64,000 bases of DNA from Minwuiaceae bacterium. Its GTDB lineage: Bacteria; Pseudomonadota; Alphaproteobacteria; Minwuiales; Minwuiaceae. Below the pieces are notes generated by a model. That model was not told the DNA's origin, did not search any database, and saw only the letters and a list, made by a program, of their open reading frames with translations. Below, one piece after another: positions 34,572 through 43,572 of the stretch (positions within the stretch are counted from its first letter, which is position 1; every line of letters begins with the position of its first letter). The stretch is from NCBI GenBank assembly GCA_028278525.1, contig JANQEE010000011.1:62001-126000 (forward strand), in the 5' to 3' direction. A program made the position numbers and the translations under genes.

Positions 34572-35900
34572 TTAAACGGCCGCAAACCGGCTCCGGATCG
34601 GCGGTGCGACGGTCGGCTCCGCGTCGCCCAGGGTATAGGCCGCCAACACCGCGGCTTCTGCTGCGTCTGCATCGGCCTCGCTGCGCGCATGAATAATGGC
34701 GACCGGGCGGTTCGGTCCGGTGCGGAAGCCACGGCCCTGCACGGCAGTCAGCCCGACGCCGTGATCCACCTTGTCCGTCGCCTGCCGTCGGCCGCCGCCG
34801 AGAGACAGGACCGCCAGCCCGACGCTCCTCGTGTCGACCGCTGTCACAAAGCCGCGGCGCGGCGCGATCACCGCGCGTCTTACCGGTGCGATCTCCAGAT
34901 GGCGGTCCGGCGACTCCAACAGGTCGGACGGCCCGCCCAGGGATGCCGTCATCCGGGCGAAGCGTTCCGCGGCCGTGCCGGAACTGAGCGCGCCGTCCAC
35001 GGCCATCGGCGCCGCCGCCGCATCCATCATGCCGCCCAGTACCAGAAGCTCCGCCGCCAGCGCCTTCGTGACCTCGTAAAACCGCGGCTCTCGCCGCCGG
35101 CCAGTCAGGAAGGCGATTGCTTCCGTCACTTCCACCGAGTTGCCCGCGGTATCGCCTAGTACTTGGTTCATGTCGGTTAGCAGCGCTGAGGTCGGCAGGC
35201 CAGCCCCGCCGGCGACCGTGACCAGACTTTCCGCCAGGTCGGACGCCATCTTGAGGTCTGCGGCGAATGCGCCGGAGCCGAATTTCACGTCCATAACCAG
35301 CGCGTCGAGCCCTGCGGCCAGCTTTTTCGAGAGGATCGACGCGGTGATCAACGGGATCGATTCCACGGTGGCTGTCACGTCCCGGATCGCGTAGAGCCGA
35401 CGGTCGGCCGGGGCCAGGTCCTGCGTCTGGCCGATGATGGCGCAGCCGGTTTCCCTCACCGTGCGCCGGAACTGGTCGGTCCCCGGATCGACGCGGTAGC
35501 CGGGGATCGCTTCCAGCTTGTCCAGCGTGCCGCCGGTATGGCCGAGCCCGCGGCCGGAGATCATCGGGCAGAAGCCACCGCAGGCAGCGATGATCGGCGC
35601 CAGGATCAGGCTGACCTTGTCGCCGATGCCGCCGGTCGAATGTTTGTCCAGCACCGGCCCGGGCAGGGCTTCCGCCGACCAGTCCAGCGTGGCGCCGGAC
35701 TCGGTCATGGCGCGGGTCAGGGCGACGCTTTCGTCCCGCTCCATGCCGCGCAGGAACACAGCCATGGCGAAGGCGGCGACCTGGGCGTCGGAAATCGATC
35801 CGTCGGCGATGCCGCCCACCATGAAGCGGAGCTCCTCGACATCCAGCCGGTGCCCGTCTCGTTTGCGGCGAATAATTTCCTGCGGCAGCAAGTCGGCCAT
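34572..35900 (-). CDS. deoA: Thymidine phosphorylase
   Basis: The protein has 442 residues. It cleaves thymidine or deoxyuridine with phosphate to the base and 2-deoxyribose-1-phosphate. The signature DKHSTGGIGDKVSLILAPI (~residues 83-101), the GRGLGHTGGTLDKLE segment and the C-terminal pyrimidine-phosphorylase domain (~350-430) are all present. ATG 35900 is two bases from the stop of deoC, in the transcript order cdd, deoC, deoA. The usual phosphopentomutase (deoB) and a deo repressor are not nearby. Confidence 0.96.
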   Translation of the reverse strand: MADLLPQEIIRRKRDGHRLDVEELRFMVGGIADGSISDAQVAAFAMAVFLRGMERDESVALTRAMTESGATLDWSAEALPGPVLDKHSTGGIGDKVSLILAPIIAACGGFCPMISGRGLGHTGGTLDKLEAIPGYRVDPGTDQFRRTVRETGCAIIGQTQDLAPADRRLYAIRDVTATVESIPLITASILSKKLAAGLDALVMDVKFGSGAFAADLKMASDLAESLVTVAGGAGLPTSALLTDMNQVLGDTAGNSVEVTEAIAFLTGRRREPRFYEVTKALAAELLVLGGMMDAAAAPMAVDGALSSGTAAERFARMTASLGGPSDLLESPDRHLEIAPVRRAVIAPRRGFVTAVDTRSVGLAVLSLGGGRRQATDKVDHGVGLTAVQGRGFRTGPNRPVAIIHARSEADADAAEAAVLAAYTLGDAEPTVAPPIRSRFAAV

Positions 35901-35902
35901 TG

Positions 35903-36670
35903 TCAGTAGGAACTGCCCGCCGGTTTTCCGGTTTCCATGCCCAACTTGGCCAGCAGCGCATCCAACAGGCCGCTTGCACCGAACCGAAACGTCATTGGGC
36001 CGGCCCAGTCCGGTCCCATGATCTCGTCGGCCAGTCCCAGGTAAAGGGCGGCGTCGTCGACGGTGCGAATGCCGCCCGCTGCCTTGAAACCGACATCGCG
36101 CCGGCCCGATGCGGCGATCTCCTCCAGCATGACCCGGGCGGCTTCCGGCGTCGCGCCGGCCTCCGCCTTGCCGGTCGACGTCTTCAGGAAGTCCGCGCCG
36201 GCGGCGATCGCGTCCCGGCTGGCCGCAGCAATGATGCCGGGGTCGGCCAGCCGGCAGGTTTCCAGGATCACCTTCAGCGTTCGCGCGCCGCAGGCTTCCT
36301 TCGTTGCCGCAATCAGGTCGATGGCGGCGCCGACATCGCCCACGGCATAGGCGGCATAGGGCATCACCACGTCGACCTCATCCGCGCCATCGGCAATGGC
36401 CGCGGTTGCCTCGCCAACGGCTTTGGCGATGTCCGTTTCGTCGTTCGGAAAGTTCGCCACCGTCGCGATGCGGACTGTGCTTTGCCCGAGCGCGGATCGC
36501 GCCGTCGCGACAAACCGGGGATAGACGCAGACCGCGGCAACCGCGCCCGCCGGCGTCTCAGCGCGCCGGCAGAGCGCGCGGATGTCCTCGTCGGTATCGC
36601 CATCGTTCAGGCTGGTCAGGTCGAGCAGCGGCAGGGCGCGCGCCGCGACGTCTCTTTCGCTGCTAGTCAT
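35903..36670 (-). CDS. deoC: Deoxyribose-phosphate aldolase
   Basis: The protein has 255 residues. It splits 2-deoxyribose-5-phosphate into acetaldehyde and glyceraldehyde-3-phosphate. The Schiff-base lysine is in DFLKTSTGKAE (~residue 172) and the second active lysine in VGFKAAGGIRT (~206); ADEVDVVMPY is also conserved. It overlaps cdd by eight bases and precedes deoA by two, so the three genes form a tight deoxynucleoside-degradation operon. Confidence 0.96.
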   Translation of the reverse strand: MTSSERDVAARALPLLDLTSLNDGDTDEDIRALCRRAETPAGAVAAVCVYPRFVATARSALGQSTVRIATVANFPNDETDIAKAVGEATAAIADGADEVDVVMPYAAYAVGDVGAAIDLIAATKEACGARTLKVILETCRLADPGIIAAASRDAIAAGADFLKTSTGKAEAGATPEAARVMLEEIAASGRRDVGFKAAGGIRTVDDAALYLGLADEIMGPDWAGPMTFRFGASGLLDALLAKLGMETGKPAGSSY

Positions 36671-37085
36671 GGGATCCCGCCAGATCGTCCGGACCGAAAG
36701 CCTCCGGCAACAGCGCGCTCAACGTGACGCCTTGCTTGTCGCCGGGCGCCGGGAAGATCGTCAGGTCGCCGCCCGGCGGCGCGAATTCGGACAGCTTTTG
36801 CCGACAGCCGCCGCAGGGCAGGCATCGTTTGGCAGCCTCGTCCGCGGGCCCGCCGCAAATTGCTATGGCGGCGATTTCCTGCTCCCCTGCGGCGATCATC
36901 GCCGCGATAGCGCTTGCTTCAGCGCAGATGCCCTCGGGGTAAGCTGCGTTCTCCACATTGCAGCCGCTATACAGGTTGCCGCTGGCGGTTCGAATGCAGG
37001 CGCCGACCTTGAACCGCGAATAAGGCGCGTAGGCGTGCTCGCGCACCGCCTCAGCCTTCCGCATCATGTCGTCAGTATCCCGCAT
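36663..37085 (-). CDS. cdd: Cytidine deaminase
   Basis: The protein has 140 residues, the size of the homotetrameric type. Zinc ligands are the cysteine of GICAEASAI, with the catalytic glutamate beside it, and the two cysteines of PCGGCRQK. The substrate-binding FKVGACIRTASG and GCNVENAAY are present. It deaminates cytidine and deoxycytidine to uridine forms that deoA can use. ATG 37085 is the first gene of the salvage operon and divergent from the amidotransferase 84 bases away. Confidence 0.95.
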   Translation of the reverse strand: MRDTDDMMRKAEAVREHAYAPYSRFKVGACIRTASGNLYSGCNVENAAYPEGICAEASAIAAMIAAGEQEIAAIAICGGPADEAAKRCLPCGGCRQKLSEFAPPGGDLTIFPAPGDKQGVTLSALLPEAFGPDDLAGSHD

Positions 37086-37169
37086 CGTCCGGCCATGATA
37101 GCCAGTCGCGGCCTAAGGGCGAAGCGCCGTCTTGCGCCGACAGCGCCGCCGCGCCAGAGTGTCGCGGTC

Positions 37170-37895
37170 ATGCACATACTTGTCATACAGAACGAACGGC
37201 TCGGACCTGCCGGCATCGTTGGCGAGGTCGCCGAGGCGCGCGGCGCCGAACTGGACACCGTACGGCCCTTCGACGGCGGTGCCGTGCCCGGCGGACATGA
37301 AAAGTACGACGGCTTGGTCGTGCTCGGCGGCATCATGGGCGCGAACGATACGGAGGCGCATCCCTACCTGAACGACGTGTTCCCGTTGATCCGAGGGTTC
37401 GGCGCGGCGGGCAAACCCGTCTTGGGCATTTGCCTCGGCGCACAGATGATCGCCCGAGCCTATGGCAAGCCGGTCACCCGGATGGCGCGGACGGAGATCG
37501 GTTTCGTACCGCTGACGCTGACGGATGCGGCGGCGTCGGATCCGCTGTTGGCCGGGCTGGCGCCCGCGCACCGCGTCATGGAATGGCATGACGATACGTT
37601 CGACCTGCCCGACGGGGCGGTGCCGCTGATGACCGGCGAGACCGTGGCCAACCAGGTCTATCGCGTCCGCGCCTCCGTCTATGGCTTTCAATGCCATCTC
37701 GAGGTGCGTGCCGACATCGTCGATGGTTGGATCGGCGCCGCCTCGGCGGAAACCCGGGCGGCCCATCCCGATTTTTTCGGCCGGGCGGACGAGCAGATCT
37801 CAACGCATATCGACGCGGCGGCGGCGTTCGCGGAGACGGTCTCTCACCGCTGGATCGATCTCGTGGCAACGCGCCGCACGCTCGCGGCCGAATAG
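37170..37895 (+). CDS. Class I glutamine amidotransferase-like protein
   Basis: The protein has 241 residues. It has the triad of stand-alone GATase-1 proteins (GuaA-like): nucleophile cysteine in GICLGAQMIA (~residue 86) and histidine plus glutamate in FQCHLEV (~172). No synthetase domain is attached; homologues of this length are usually annotated as type 1 glutamine amidotransferases and some act in gamma-glutamyl or peptide hydrolysis. ATG 37170 is the best start, although its Shine-Dalgarno is weak. It converges on the nitronate monooxygenase-like gene with three bases between the stops. Confidence 0.9.
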   Translation: MHILVIQNERLGPAGIVGEVAEARGAELDTVRPFDGGAVPGGHEKYDGLVVLGGIMGANDTEAHPYLNDVFPLIRGFGAAGKPVLGICLGAQMIARAYGKPVTRMARTEIGFVPLTLTDAAASDPLLAGLAPAHRVMEWHDDTFDLPDGAVPLMTGETVANQVYRVRASVYGFQCHLEVRADIVDGWIGAASAETRAAHPDFFGRADEQISTHIDAAAAFAETVSHRWIDLVATRRTLAAE

Positions 37896-37898
37896 GGC

Positions 37899-38876
37899 TT
37901 ATTCGGCGGCGGTCGACAACTTGCCGGCCAGGCCGGCGATGGCGTCGCGGTATTCCCGTTTCAACCGCTCGCAGAGTTCGGCCGCGCTCGGCACGTCGTC
38001 GATCGAACCGACGCCCTGGCCGGCCGACCAGATGTCCTTCCAGGCGCGGGACTCGGTATCCAGTTCCTCGCCCATATTGATCTCTTTCTTGACCGGCAGG
38101 TTGTCCGGGTCGAGGCCGGCCTTGACCAGGCTCTCGCGCAGGAAGTTCGCCGGGATACCGGAGATCGCCGGCGTGTAAACGATGTCGGCCGCCGCGGCGT
38201 CGATGATCATCTGCCGGTTGGCGTCCTTGACCATGCTTTCCTTGGTGTTGATGAAGCGGGTGCCGAGATAGGCCATGTCGGCGCCCATCATCTCGGCGGC
38301 GGCGACGCCGCGCCCGTCGGAGATGCAGCCCGCCAGCAGGATGGTGCCGCCGAAGAACTGCCGGATCTCCGGAACCAGGGCGAACGGGCTGGCGATGCCG
38401 GCATGCCCGCCCGCGCCGGCGCAGACCAGGATCAGGCCGTCGACGCCCGCGCCCGCCGCCTTCTTGCCGTGCCGGACGGTGGTCACGTCGTGGAACACCA
38501 CGCCGCCGTAGCCGTGCACCGCATCCACCAAGTCGGCGACGGCGCCGAGCGAGGTGATGATCAGCGGCACCCGGTGTTTGACGCAGATTTCCAGGTCGGC
38601 CTGAAGGCGCGGGTTGGTGTGATGGACGATCAGGTTGACGCCGTAGGGTGCGGCCCGCTTGCCTGGATTGGCGGCCTCGAAATCGGCCAGCGCCTGTTCG
38701 ATCTCGACCAGCCATTCTTCGAAACCTTCGCTGGTCCGCTGGTTCAATGCGGGAAAGGTGCCGATCACGCCGTTCTTGCAGGTTTCGATCACCAGCTCCG
38801 GGCCGGACGTCAGGAACATCGGCGCGGCAATCGCGGGCAGTGCCAGCCCGCTTTCCAGGGATGCAGGTATCGGCAT
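37899..38876 (-). CDS. Nitronate monooxygenase-like FMN protein
   Basis: The protein has 325 residues and is a TIM-barrel protein of the 2-nitropropane dioxygenase/NMO family. [11 protein letters not shown] is the family start, AGAGGHAG the phosphate-binding loop, and [12 protein letters not shown] the later FMN site. Members oxidise nitronates or act as enoyl reductases or quinone reductases. ATG 38876 is chosen because GGAAAGGA lies just before it; an upstream in-frame start at 38906 is possible. It is divergent from upp. Confidence 0.9.
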   Translation of the reverse strand: MPIPASLESGLALPAIAAPMFLTSGPELVIETCKNGVIGTFPALNQRTSEGFEEWLVEIEQALADFEAANPGKRAAPYGVNLIVHHTNPRLQADLEICVKHRVPLIITSLGAVADLVDAVHGYGGVVFHDVTTVRHGKKAAGAGVDGLILVCAGAGGHAGIASPFALVPEIRQFFGGTILLAGCISDGRGVAAAEMMGADMAYLGTRFINTKESMVKDANRQMIIDAAAADIVYTPAISGIPANFLRESLVKAGLDPDNLPVKKEINMGEELDTESRAWKDIWSAGQGVGSIDDVPSAAELCERLKREYRDAIAGLAGKLSTAAE

Positions 38877-38987
38877 GGCGTAGTCCTTTCCCGAACGCAT
38901 GGACATCGGAGGAGCCGGACTTTACACAGGGTCCCAAGCCGTCTCAACTGGCACCCAACCAACGAACAACACAACAAAGAGGCACCG

Positions 38988-39638
38988 ATGGCCGACGAAA
39001 CCCGCTTTCCGAACCTGCACGTCCTCGACCACCCGCTGATCGTCCACAAGCTAAGCCACATGCGGAACCGGGAGACGTCGACCAAGACGTTTCGCCAGTT
39101 GCTGAAGGAAATCGCGCTTCTGATGGGCTACGAGGTGACCCGCGGTCTGCCGGTGGAGCATCGCCAGATCGACACGCCGGTCGCGCCGATGTCGGCGCCG
39201 GTAATCGCCGGCAAGAAGGTCGCAATCGTGCCGATCTTAAGGGCCGGTCTCGGCATGGCCGACGGGCTGCTGGAATTGATGCCGTCGGCCCGGGTCGGCC
39301 ATCTGGGTATGTATCGGGATCCGGATACCCATCGGCCGGTGCAGTATCTCTGCAAGCTGCCGGAAGCGAGCGGACGGCTCTTCATCGTCGTCGATCCGAT
39401 GCTGGCGACGGGCTATTCCGCCGCCGCGGCGCTGGATATCCTGAACAATAACGGCGTCAAGGACGAGAATATGCTTTTTCTCGCCCTGGTTGCGGCGCCG
39501 GAGGGCGTGGAAGTGGTCCAGGCATCCCACCCGAAGGTGCCGATCTACACGGCGGCGCTCGACGAAAAACTCAACGAGAAGGCCTACATCGTCCCCGGCC
39601 TCGGCGATGCCGGGGATCGGCTGTTCGGCACCAGATAA
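38988..39638 (+). CDS. upp: Uracil phosphoribosyltransferase
   Basis: The protein has 216 residues. It salvages uracil to UMP with PRPP. The PRPP-binding loop is [16 protein letters not shown] (~residue 133), the uracil-binding end [17 protein letters not shown], and the start [16 protein letters not shown] is typical. ATG 38988 has AAAGAGG upstream. It fits with the nearby cdd-deoC-deoA operon, which generates free uracil, but has its own promoter. Confidence 0.96.
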   Translation: MADETRFPNLHVLDHPLIVHKLSHMRNRETSTKTFRQLLKEIALLMGYEVTRGLPVEHRQIDTPVAPMSAPVIAGKKVAIVPILRAGLGMADGLLELMPSARVGHLGMYRDPDTHRPVQYLCKLPEASGRLFIVVDPMLATGYSAAAALDILNNNGVKDENMLFLALVAAPEGVEVVQASHPKVPIYTAALDEKLNEKAYIVPGLGDAGDRLFGTR

Positions 39639-39746
39639 CGGCGTCCGACAGCGCCGCGGACGCCCGCCTCCGCTTTACCGTTTCTTAGCTGTTTGGCCAG
39701 CACAATCGTAGGAAGGCGCAGTGTAGGGCTAGGATGTCATTGTTCG

Positions 39747-40589
39747 ATGCAGGCCTATTTCGCCCATTGCCAAGAGCTGTTCGACCGCTTCAAAAGCGGC
39801 CGTGAAATGCTGCCCGAGGCCGAAGCCGGCCCACTCTCCCTCGGCCACTGCCCGGAGCCGTACCTAAGCTGCGGCGAAACCTCGGAACCGCTTTGCGTGA
39901 TAACCGGCGCACCGGCTGCGGGGGAAACGAGTCACCGTAGCAATACAATCGTCGATGGCGGCCAGACGCCGATCCAGGCCGACCGCTCCTACGACGACAA
40001 CGCCGCCGCCCTGGCCGATTTCTATCTCGGCGACCTGAAGAACGGCGCCTCGGTCCGGATGTTCAAGCAGATCGAGCTGACCGAGGCGGTTCAGGCATCG
40101 GGGATGTTGGAACTGCGCTGTATTCCGTTCCATCCGACGAAACCGCTCGATCCGTCCGAGACGATGAAGCTGATCGAGTCCTCGTCCCAGATTCAGGCCT
40201 ACAACCACCATCTGAAAGCGTTCGTTGCCGAACACCACGCGCTGGCCGTCGCATCGGTTCCGGCGGACGAACAGATTTCAGACGCCACCCTGGAACTGCC
40301 ATGGGTGGCTCACCTTGCCGAGCTTATCGGCTTCCAGCACGATCGTGTGGTGAGCATTCCGCTGACGGTCGGCGAGAAGTGGCAGCCGCCGGCGATACTG
40401 TTCCTGTCGACCGTTGGCCGCGCCCTGAAAGGACTCTGCTGTGTCGCGGGCGAGGAAGACCTGCCCAGCAGCGATGCCATGGCTCGTTTGAAAAACGCGT
40501 TCGAACATCCGCCCGGGCGGCTGACCGATCCGTCCGGGCGGGTTCTCCGGCTAATGGTGCAAGGTCAGGAAGCCCCGGCGGATTCCTGA
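39747..40589 (+). CDS. Hypothetical protein
   Basis: The protein has 280 residues from ATG 39747 (298 from TTG 39693, which has no better ribosome site). I do not recognise the family. It has no signal or membrane helix. The middle segments LADFYLGDLKNGASVRMF, LELRCIPFHPTKPLD and AEHHALAVASVPADEQ look like a compact alpha/beta enzyme domain. Several cysteines occur near the N-terminus (GHCPEPYLSCGE). It is alone between upp and the convergent SDR. Composition is typical of the genome, so it is probably an old resident gene. Confidence 0.6.
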   Translation: MQAYFAHCQELFDRFKSGREMLPEAEAGPLSLGHCPEPYLSCGETSEPLCVITGAPAAGETSHRSNTIVDGGQTPIQADRSYDDNAAALADFYLGDLKNGASVRMFKQIELTEAVQASGMLELRCIPFHPTKPLDPSETMKLIESSSQIQAYNHHLKAFVAEHHALAVASVPADEQISDATLELPWVAHLAELIGFQHDRVVSIPLTVGEKWQPPAILFLSTVGRALKGLCCVAGEEDLPSSDAMARLKNAFEHPPGRLTDPSGRVLRLMVQGQEAPADS

Positions 40590-40599
40590 GGCGCCGGTC

Positions 40600-41508
40600 T
40601 TATCCAGCCGTCGCTGCCTGCAGCACCTTGGCGACGGCGTCGCTGGAATTCACGAACGGCTTCGCCGCACCGATGTCGCGGATCTCCGCATAGCGGCTGT
40701 GGATCATGTCCGGCGTAACGTCCGTGTTGGTGCCGAAGCTGACGCCGGCGCCCTCGACGATCTGCACGGCCGCATAGTGGCCGGCGCCGGCCTCGACCGT
40801 ATCGCCTGTGTGCTCGCATTGCTCCGAACAGAAGTACGCGACCATCGCCGAGACGAATTCGGGCTGCAGCAGCTTGTTGGCCTCGTCCGGCATCAGGCTC
40901 TCGGTCATCCGGGTTGTTGCGACCGGCGCGATGGTGTTGATCTTGATGTTGTTCTTCTGCCCCTCCAGCTTCAGCGCGTTCATAAAGCCGACCAGCGCCA
41001 GCTTGGCCGCGGCATAGTTGGTCTGGCCGAAATTGCCGTACAGCCCCGACGCCGACGTGGTCATCACGATGCGGCCGTAGCCGTTCTCGCCCATGATCGG
41101 CCAGGCGGCATGGGTGCAGTAGACGCTGCCCATCAGATGCACGCGGATCACCGCCTCGAAGTCCGCCATGCTCACCTTGGCGAAGCTCTTGTCGCGCAGG
41201 ATGCCGGCGTTGTTGACCAGGATGTCGACCTTGCCGAAAGCATCCGTCGCGGTCTTGACGATGTTGGCCGCGCTCTCCGGCGTGTCGACGCTGTCGTAGT
41301 TGGCGACCGCCTCGCCGCCGGCGGCGCGGATTTCCTCGACCACCTTGTCCGCCGCGTTGGAGGACCCGCCGGTCCCGTCGACCGCGCCGCCCAGGTCGTT
41401 GACCACCACCTTGGCGCCGCGCGATCCCAGCAGCAGGGCGTGGCAGCGGCCAAGACCGGCGCCGGCCCCCGTTACGATGGCGACCCGGTCGTCATAACGA
41501 ATTGTCAT
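40600..41508 (-). CDS. SDR family 3-hydroxyacyl-CoA dehydrogenase-like (Fox2/MFE-2 type)
   Basis: The protein has 302 residues. Cofactor motif TGAGAGLGR (~residue 13), acidic VVNDLGGAVDGTG insert, NNAGILRDKSF and the catalytic Ser and YAAAK are present. The NDLGG and ILRDKSF patterns are the mark of the dehydrogenase domain of peroxisomal multifunctional enzyme type 2 and its bacterial relatives, which oxidise (3R)-hydroxyacyl-CoA. The thiolase gene lies 33 bases upstream on the same strand, which suits a shared beta-oxidation-like pathway for branched or steroid-like acids. Confidence 0.92.
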   Translation of the reverse strand: MTIRYDDRVAIVTGAGAGLGRCHALLLGSRGAKVVVNDLGGAVDGTGGSSNAADKVVEEIRAAGGEAVANYDSVDTPESAANIVKTATDAFGKVDILVNNAGILRDKSFAKVSMADFEAVIRVHLMGSVYCTHAAWPIMGENGYGRIVMTTSASGLYGNFGQTNYAAAKLALVGFMNALKLEGQKNNIKINTIAPVATTRMTESLMPDEANKLLQPEFVSAMVAYFCSEQCEHTGDTVEAGAGHYAAVQIVEGAGVSFGTNTDVTPDMIHSRYAEIRDIGAAKPFVNSSDAVAKVLQAATAG

Positions 41509-41541
41509 TGTCGTGTTTCCCTTAACGCTTCAGTCGTTGAT

Positions 41542-42789
41542 TCAGATCTTTTCCAGGATTGTAACGGAGCAGGCGGCTTCCTCGAACCCGATCACACCGC
41601 CGCCGTTCTCCGCCAGCGCCAGGCGTGCGTCCGTCACCTGCCGCGGCCCCGCTTCACCGCGTAGCTGCGTCGCCAGTTCGTGGATCATCGACAGGCCCGT
41701 CGCGCCGACCGGATGCCCTTTGGAGACCAGGCCGCCCGACGTGTTGATCGGCGTTTTGCCGTCCAGCATCGTCGCGCCGCTCTCCACGAAGCGCCCGCCG
41801 TCGCCGACCTCGCAGAAGCCCAGCATCTCCGCTTGGTAGAGCTCGCAGAACGACGTGGCGTCGTGCACCTCGGCGACGTCGATATCGCCGGGGGCCAAGT
41901 CGGCCATGGCGTAGGCCTTCTTCGCCGCCGCCATCGACAGGCTCGGCTCCTCCAGCGACTTGTACTTCCCGCCGGACAGCGTGCTGGCGCGGATCCTGAT
42001 GGCGCGGTCGCGCACATTGGCCGGCAGCCCTTTCAGATAGTCTTCCGAACAGACGATCGCCGCCGCTGCGCCGTCGCCGATCGGCGCGCACATGGCGCGG
42101 GTCAACGGGTAGGAGATCGGCCGGTCCTCCAGCACCTGGTCGACCGTCAGCTCGAACTGATACTGGGCGTTCGGGTTATGCGCCGCGTTGCAGTGGTTCT
42201 TGGCCGCCCCGACCGCGATCTGCCGTTGCGTGGTGCCATGCCGTTTCATGTGAAAGCAGGCCTGCATCGCGTAGGTGTCCATGAAGATGGTGCGGTCCGC
42301 GCCCGGCTCGAACGGCTTGCCGCTCTGCTCGCCCGCATTCTCATAGTATGACTCCCATTCGTCGGTGTCGAACACGTCGATGCCGGCATAGAAGCTCTTC
42401 GACACCACCTCCGGGTCCGGGTTGTGGACCTTCTCCACGCCGACCGCCAGGCTGACGTCGGTCTGCCCGGACAGAATGTCCTTCCATGCGCCGTGCAGCG
42501 CCATGGACGCCGTGGCGCAGGCGCCCTCGACATTGACCATCGGCACCCGTTCCGGGAACAACCCCTCGCGCACCAGCGGCGTGAAACAGACCTGGCCGCG
42601 AATGCTGCCCTGGCCCTGCAGCCACATACCGCAATTGCCGAACCAGCCGAACTCTATGTCGTCGCCGTTCTCCATGCCGGCATCGGCCAGCACGCCCAGA
42701 TAGGCCTCGCGGGTCAGGTCCTTGAACGACTTGTCCGGCCATTTCTGGAACCGGGTGGAATGAACGCCGATCAGATACGCATCGGTCAT
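41542..42789 (-). CDS. SCP2-type thiolase / acetyl-CoA acetyltransferase family protein
   Basis: The protein has 415 residues. The nucleophile cysteine is in VEGACATASMALHGAW (~residue 90), then HDATSFCELYQAEMLG (~288) and the GHPVGATGLS motif (~360). This set marks the SCP-x thiolase subfamily, which cleaves 3-ketoacyl-CoA of branched or sterol side chains, although many members are only annotated lipid-transfer proteins. ATG 42789 is the first gene, followed by the Fox2-like SDR after 33 bases. Substrate class is inferred from that pair. Confidence 0.93.
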   Translation of the reverse strand: MTDAYLIGVHSTRFQKWPDKSFKDLTREAYLGVLADAGMENGDDIEFGWFGNCGMWLQGQGSIRGQVCFTPLVREGLFPERVPMVNVEGACATASMALHGAWKDILSGQTDVSLAVGVEKVHNPDPEVVSKSFYAGIDVFDTDEWESYYENAGEQSGKPFEPGADRTIFMDTYAMQACFHMKRHGTTQRQIAVGAAKNHCNAAHNPNAQYQFELTVDQVLEDRPISYPLTRAMCAPIGDGAAAAIVCSEDYLKGLPANVRDRAIRIRASTLSGGKYKSLEEPSLSMAAAKKAYAMADLAPGDIDVAEVHDATSFCELYQAEMLGFCEVGDGGRFVESGATMLDGKTPINTSGGLVSKGHPVGATGLSMIHELATQLRGEAGPRQVTDARLALAENGGGVIGFEEAACSVTILEKI

Positions 42790-42956
42790 GCTGGTCTCCG
42801 AATGTTCTGCTTGTCTGGTGGCCGGTCACCTGTCCGCAAGCCTAGCATGGATCGCCACCGCCGCCAGCCGGCCCGCGGACGATCCGGACAGTGCCATATT
42901 GTCGCCACCTTGGCCGCCTAGGTCGGGTAAACGGCTAGTATGGTGGAGCGGTAGTC

Positions 42957-43562
42957 ATGTTCGTCCGAAAATCTCCGATGTCGGATCACGGCAGCAGGCC
43001 GGCGGGGCCGGATGGGGCCGGGCGCGTCGCCGCGCCGGCCGCCGACGGCCTGATCCCCACGCCGCGGCGGCCGGACATCCCCAGCCTGGCGGCGATGATG
43101 GGCGGCGAGGGCAAGCGGGAGACGGCGGCGCCCGCGCGGACCAACAGCCGCGATCTTCTGGTCGGCCGAGGCATCGCGCTGAAGATCGAGGTCGAGGCCT
43201 GCGACCTTCTCGTCGTCGAAGGGCGGGTCGAATCGTCGATGCAGTGCGGCACCCTGCGCCTTAACGATGGCGGCGAGTTTGTCGGCGAGTGCGAAGTCGA
43301 GAAGGCCGAGATCGCCGGCCGGTTCGATGGCACGCTGGTTGTGAACGACCGGCTGGTGGTGCTGCCGACGGGGCGGATTTCCGGCGCGGTCCGCTATCGG
43401 CGCGTCGAAATTTCGCCGGGCGGCGAGATCAAAGGCCAGATGGAAGTCATGCAAGTGTCTGAAGAACCCGCTTCGGCAGACGACGTGGTGGAGGAGAAGT
43501 CCGGCCCTGAACCCGACGGGCAGACGGAGACCGAACCGCGTAAAGCCGCGGACGGCGGCTGA
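42957..43562 (+). CDS. Bactofilin (polymer-forming cytoskeletal protein)
   Basis: The protein has 201 residues. The core (~70-165) is the repetitive right-handed beta-helix of bactofilins (DUF583), with turns such as LLVVEGRVESSMQCGTLRL, FDGTLVVNDRLVVLPTGRI and VEISPGGEIKGQM. Flanks are disordered: a Pro/Gly-rich N-terminus and an acidic C-terminus. Bactofilins polymerise without nucleotides and scaffold cell-wall or polar structures. The start may be ATG 42957 or ATG 42978 (MSDHGSR). It converges on the lyase homologue. Confidence 0.9.
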   Translation: MFVRKSPMSDHGSRPAGPDGAGRVAAPAADGLIPTPRRPDIPSLAAMMGGEGKRETAAPARTNSRDLLVGRGIALKIEVEACDLLVVEGRVESSMQCGTLRLNDGGEFVGECEVEKAEIAGRFDGTLVVNDRLVVLPTGRISGAVRYRRVEISPGGEIKGQMEVMQVSEEPASADDVVEEKSGPEPDGQTETEPRKAADGG

Positions 43563-43572
43563 CGGCTTCCGG

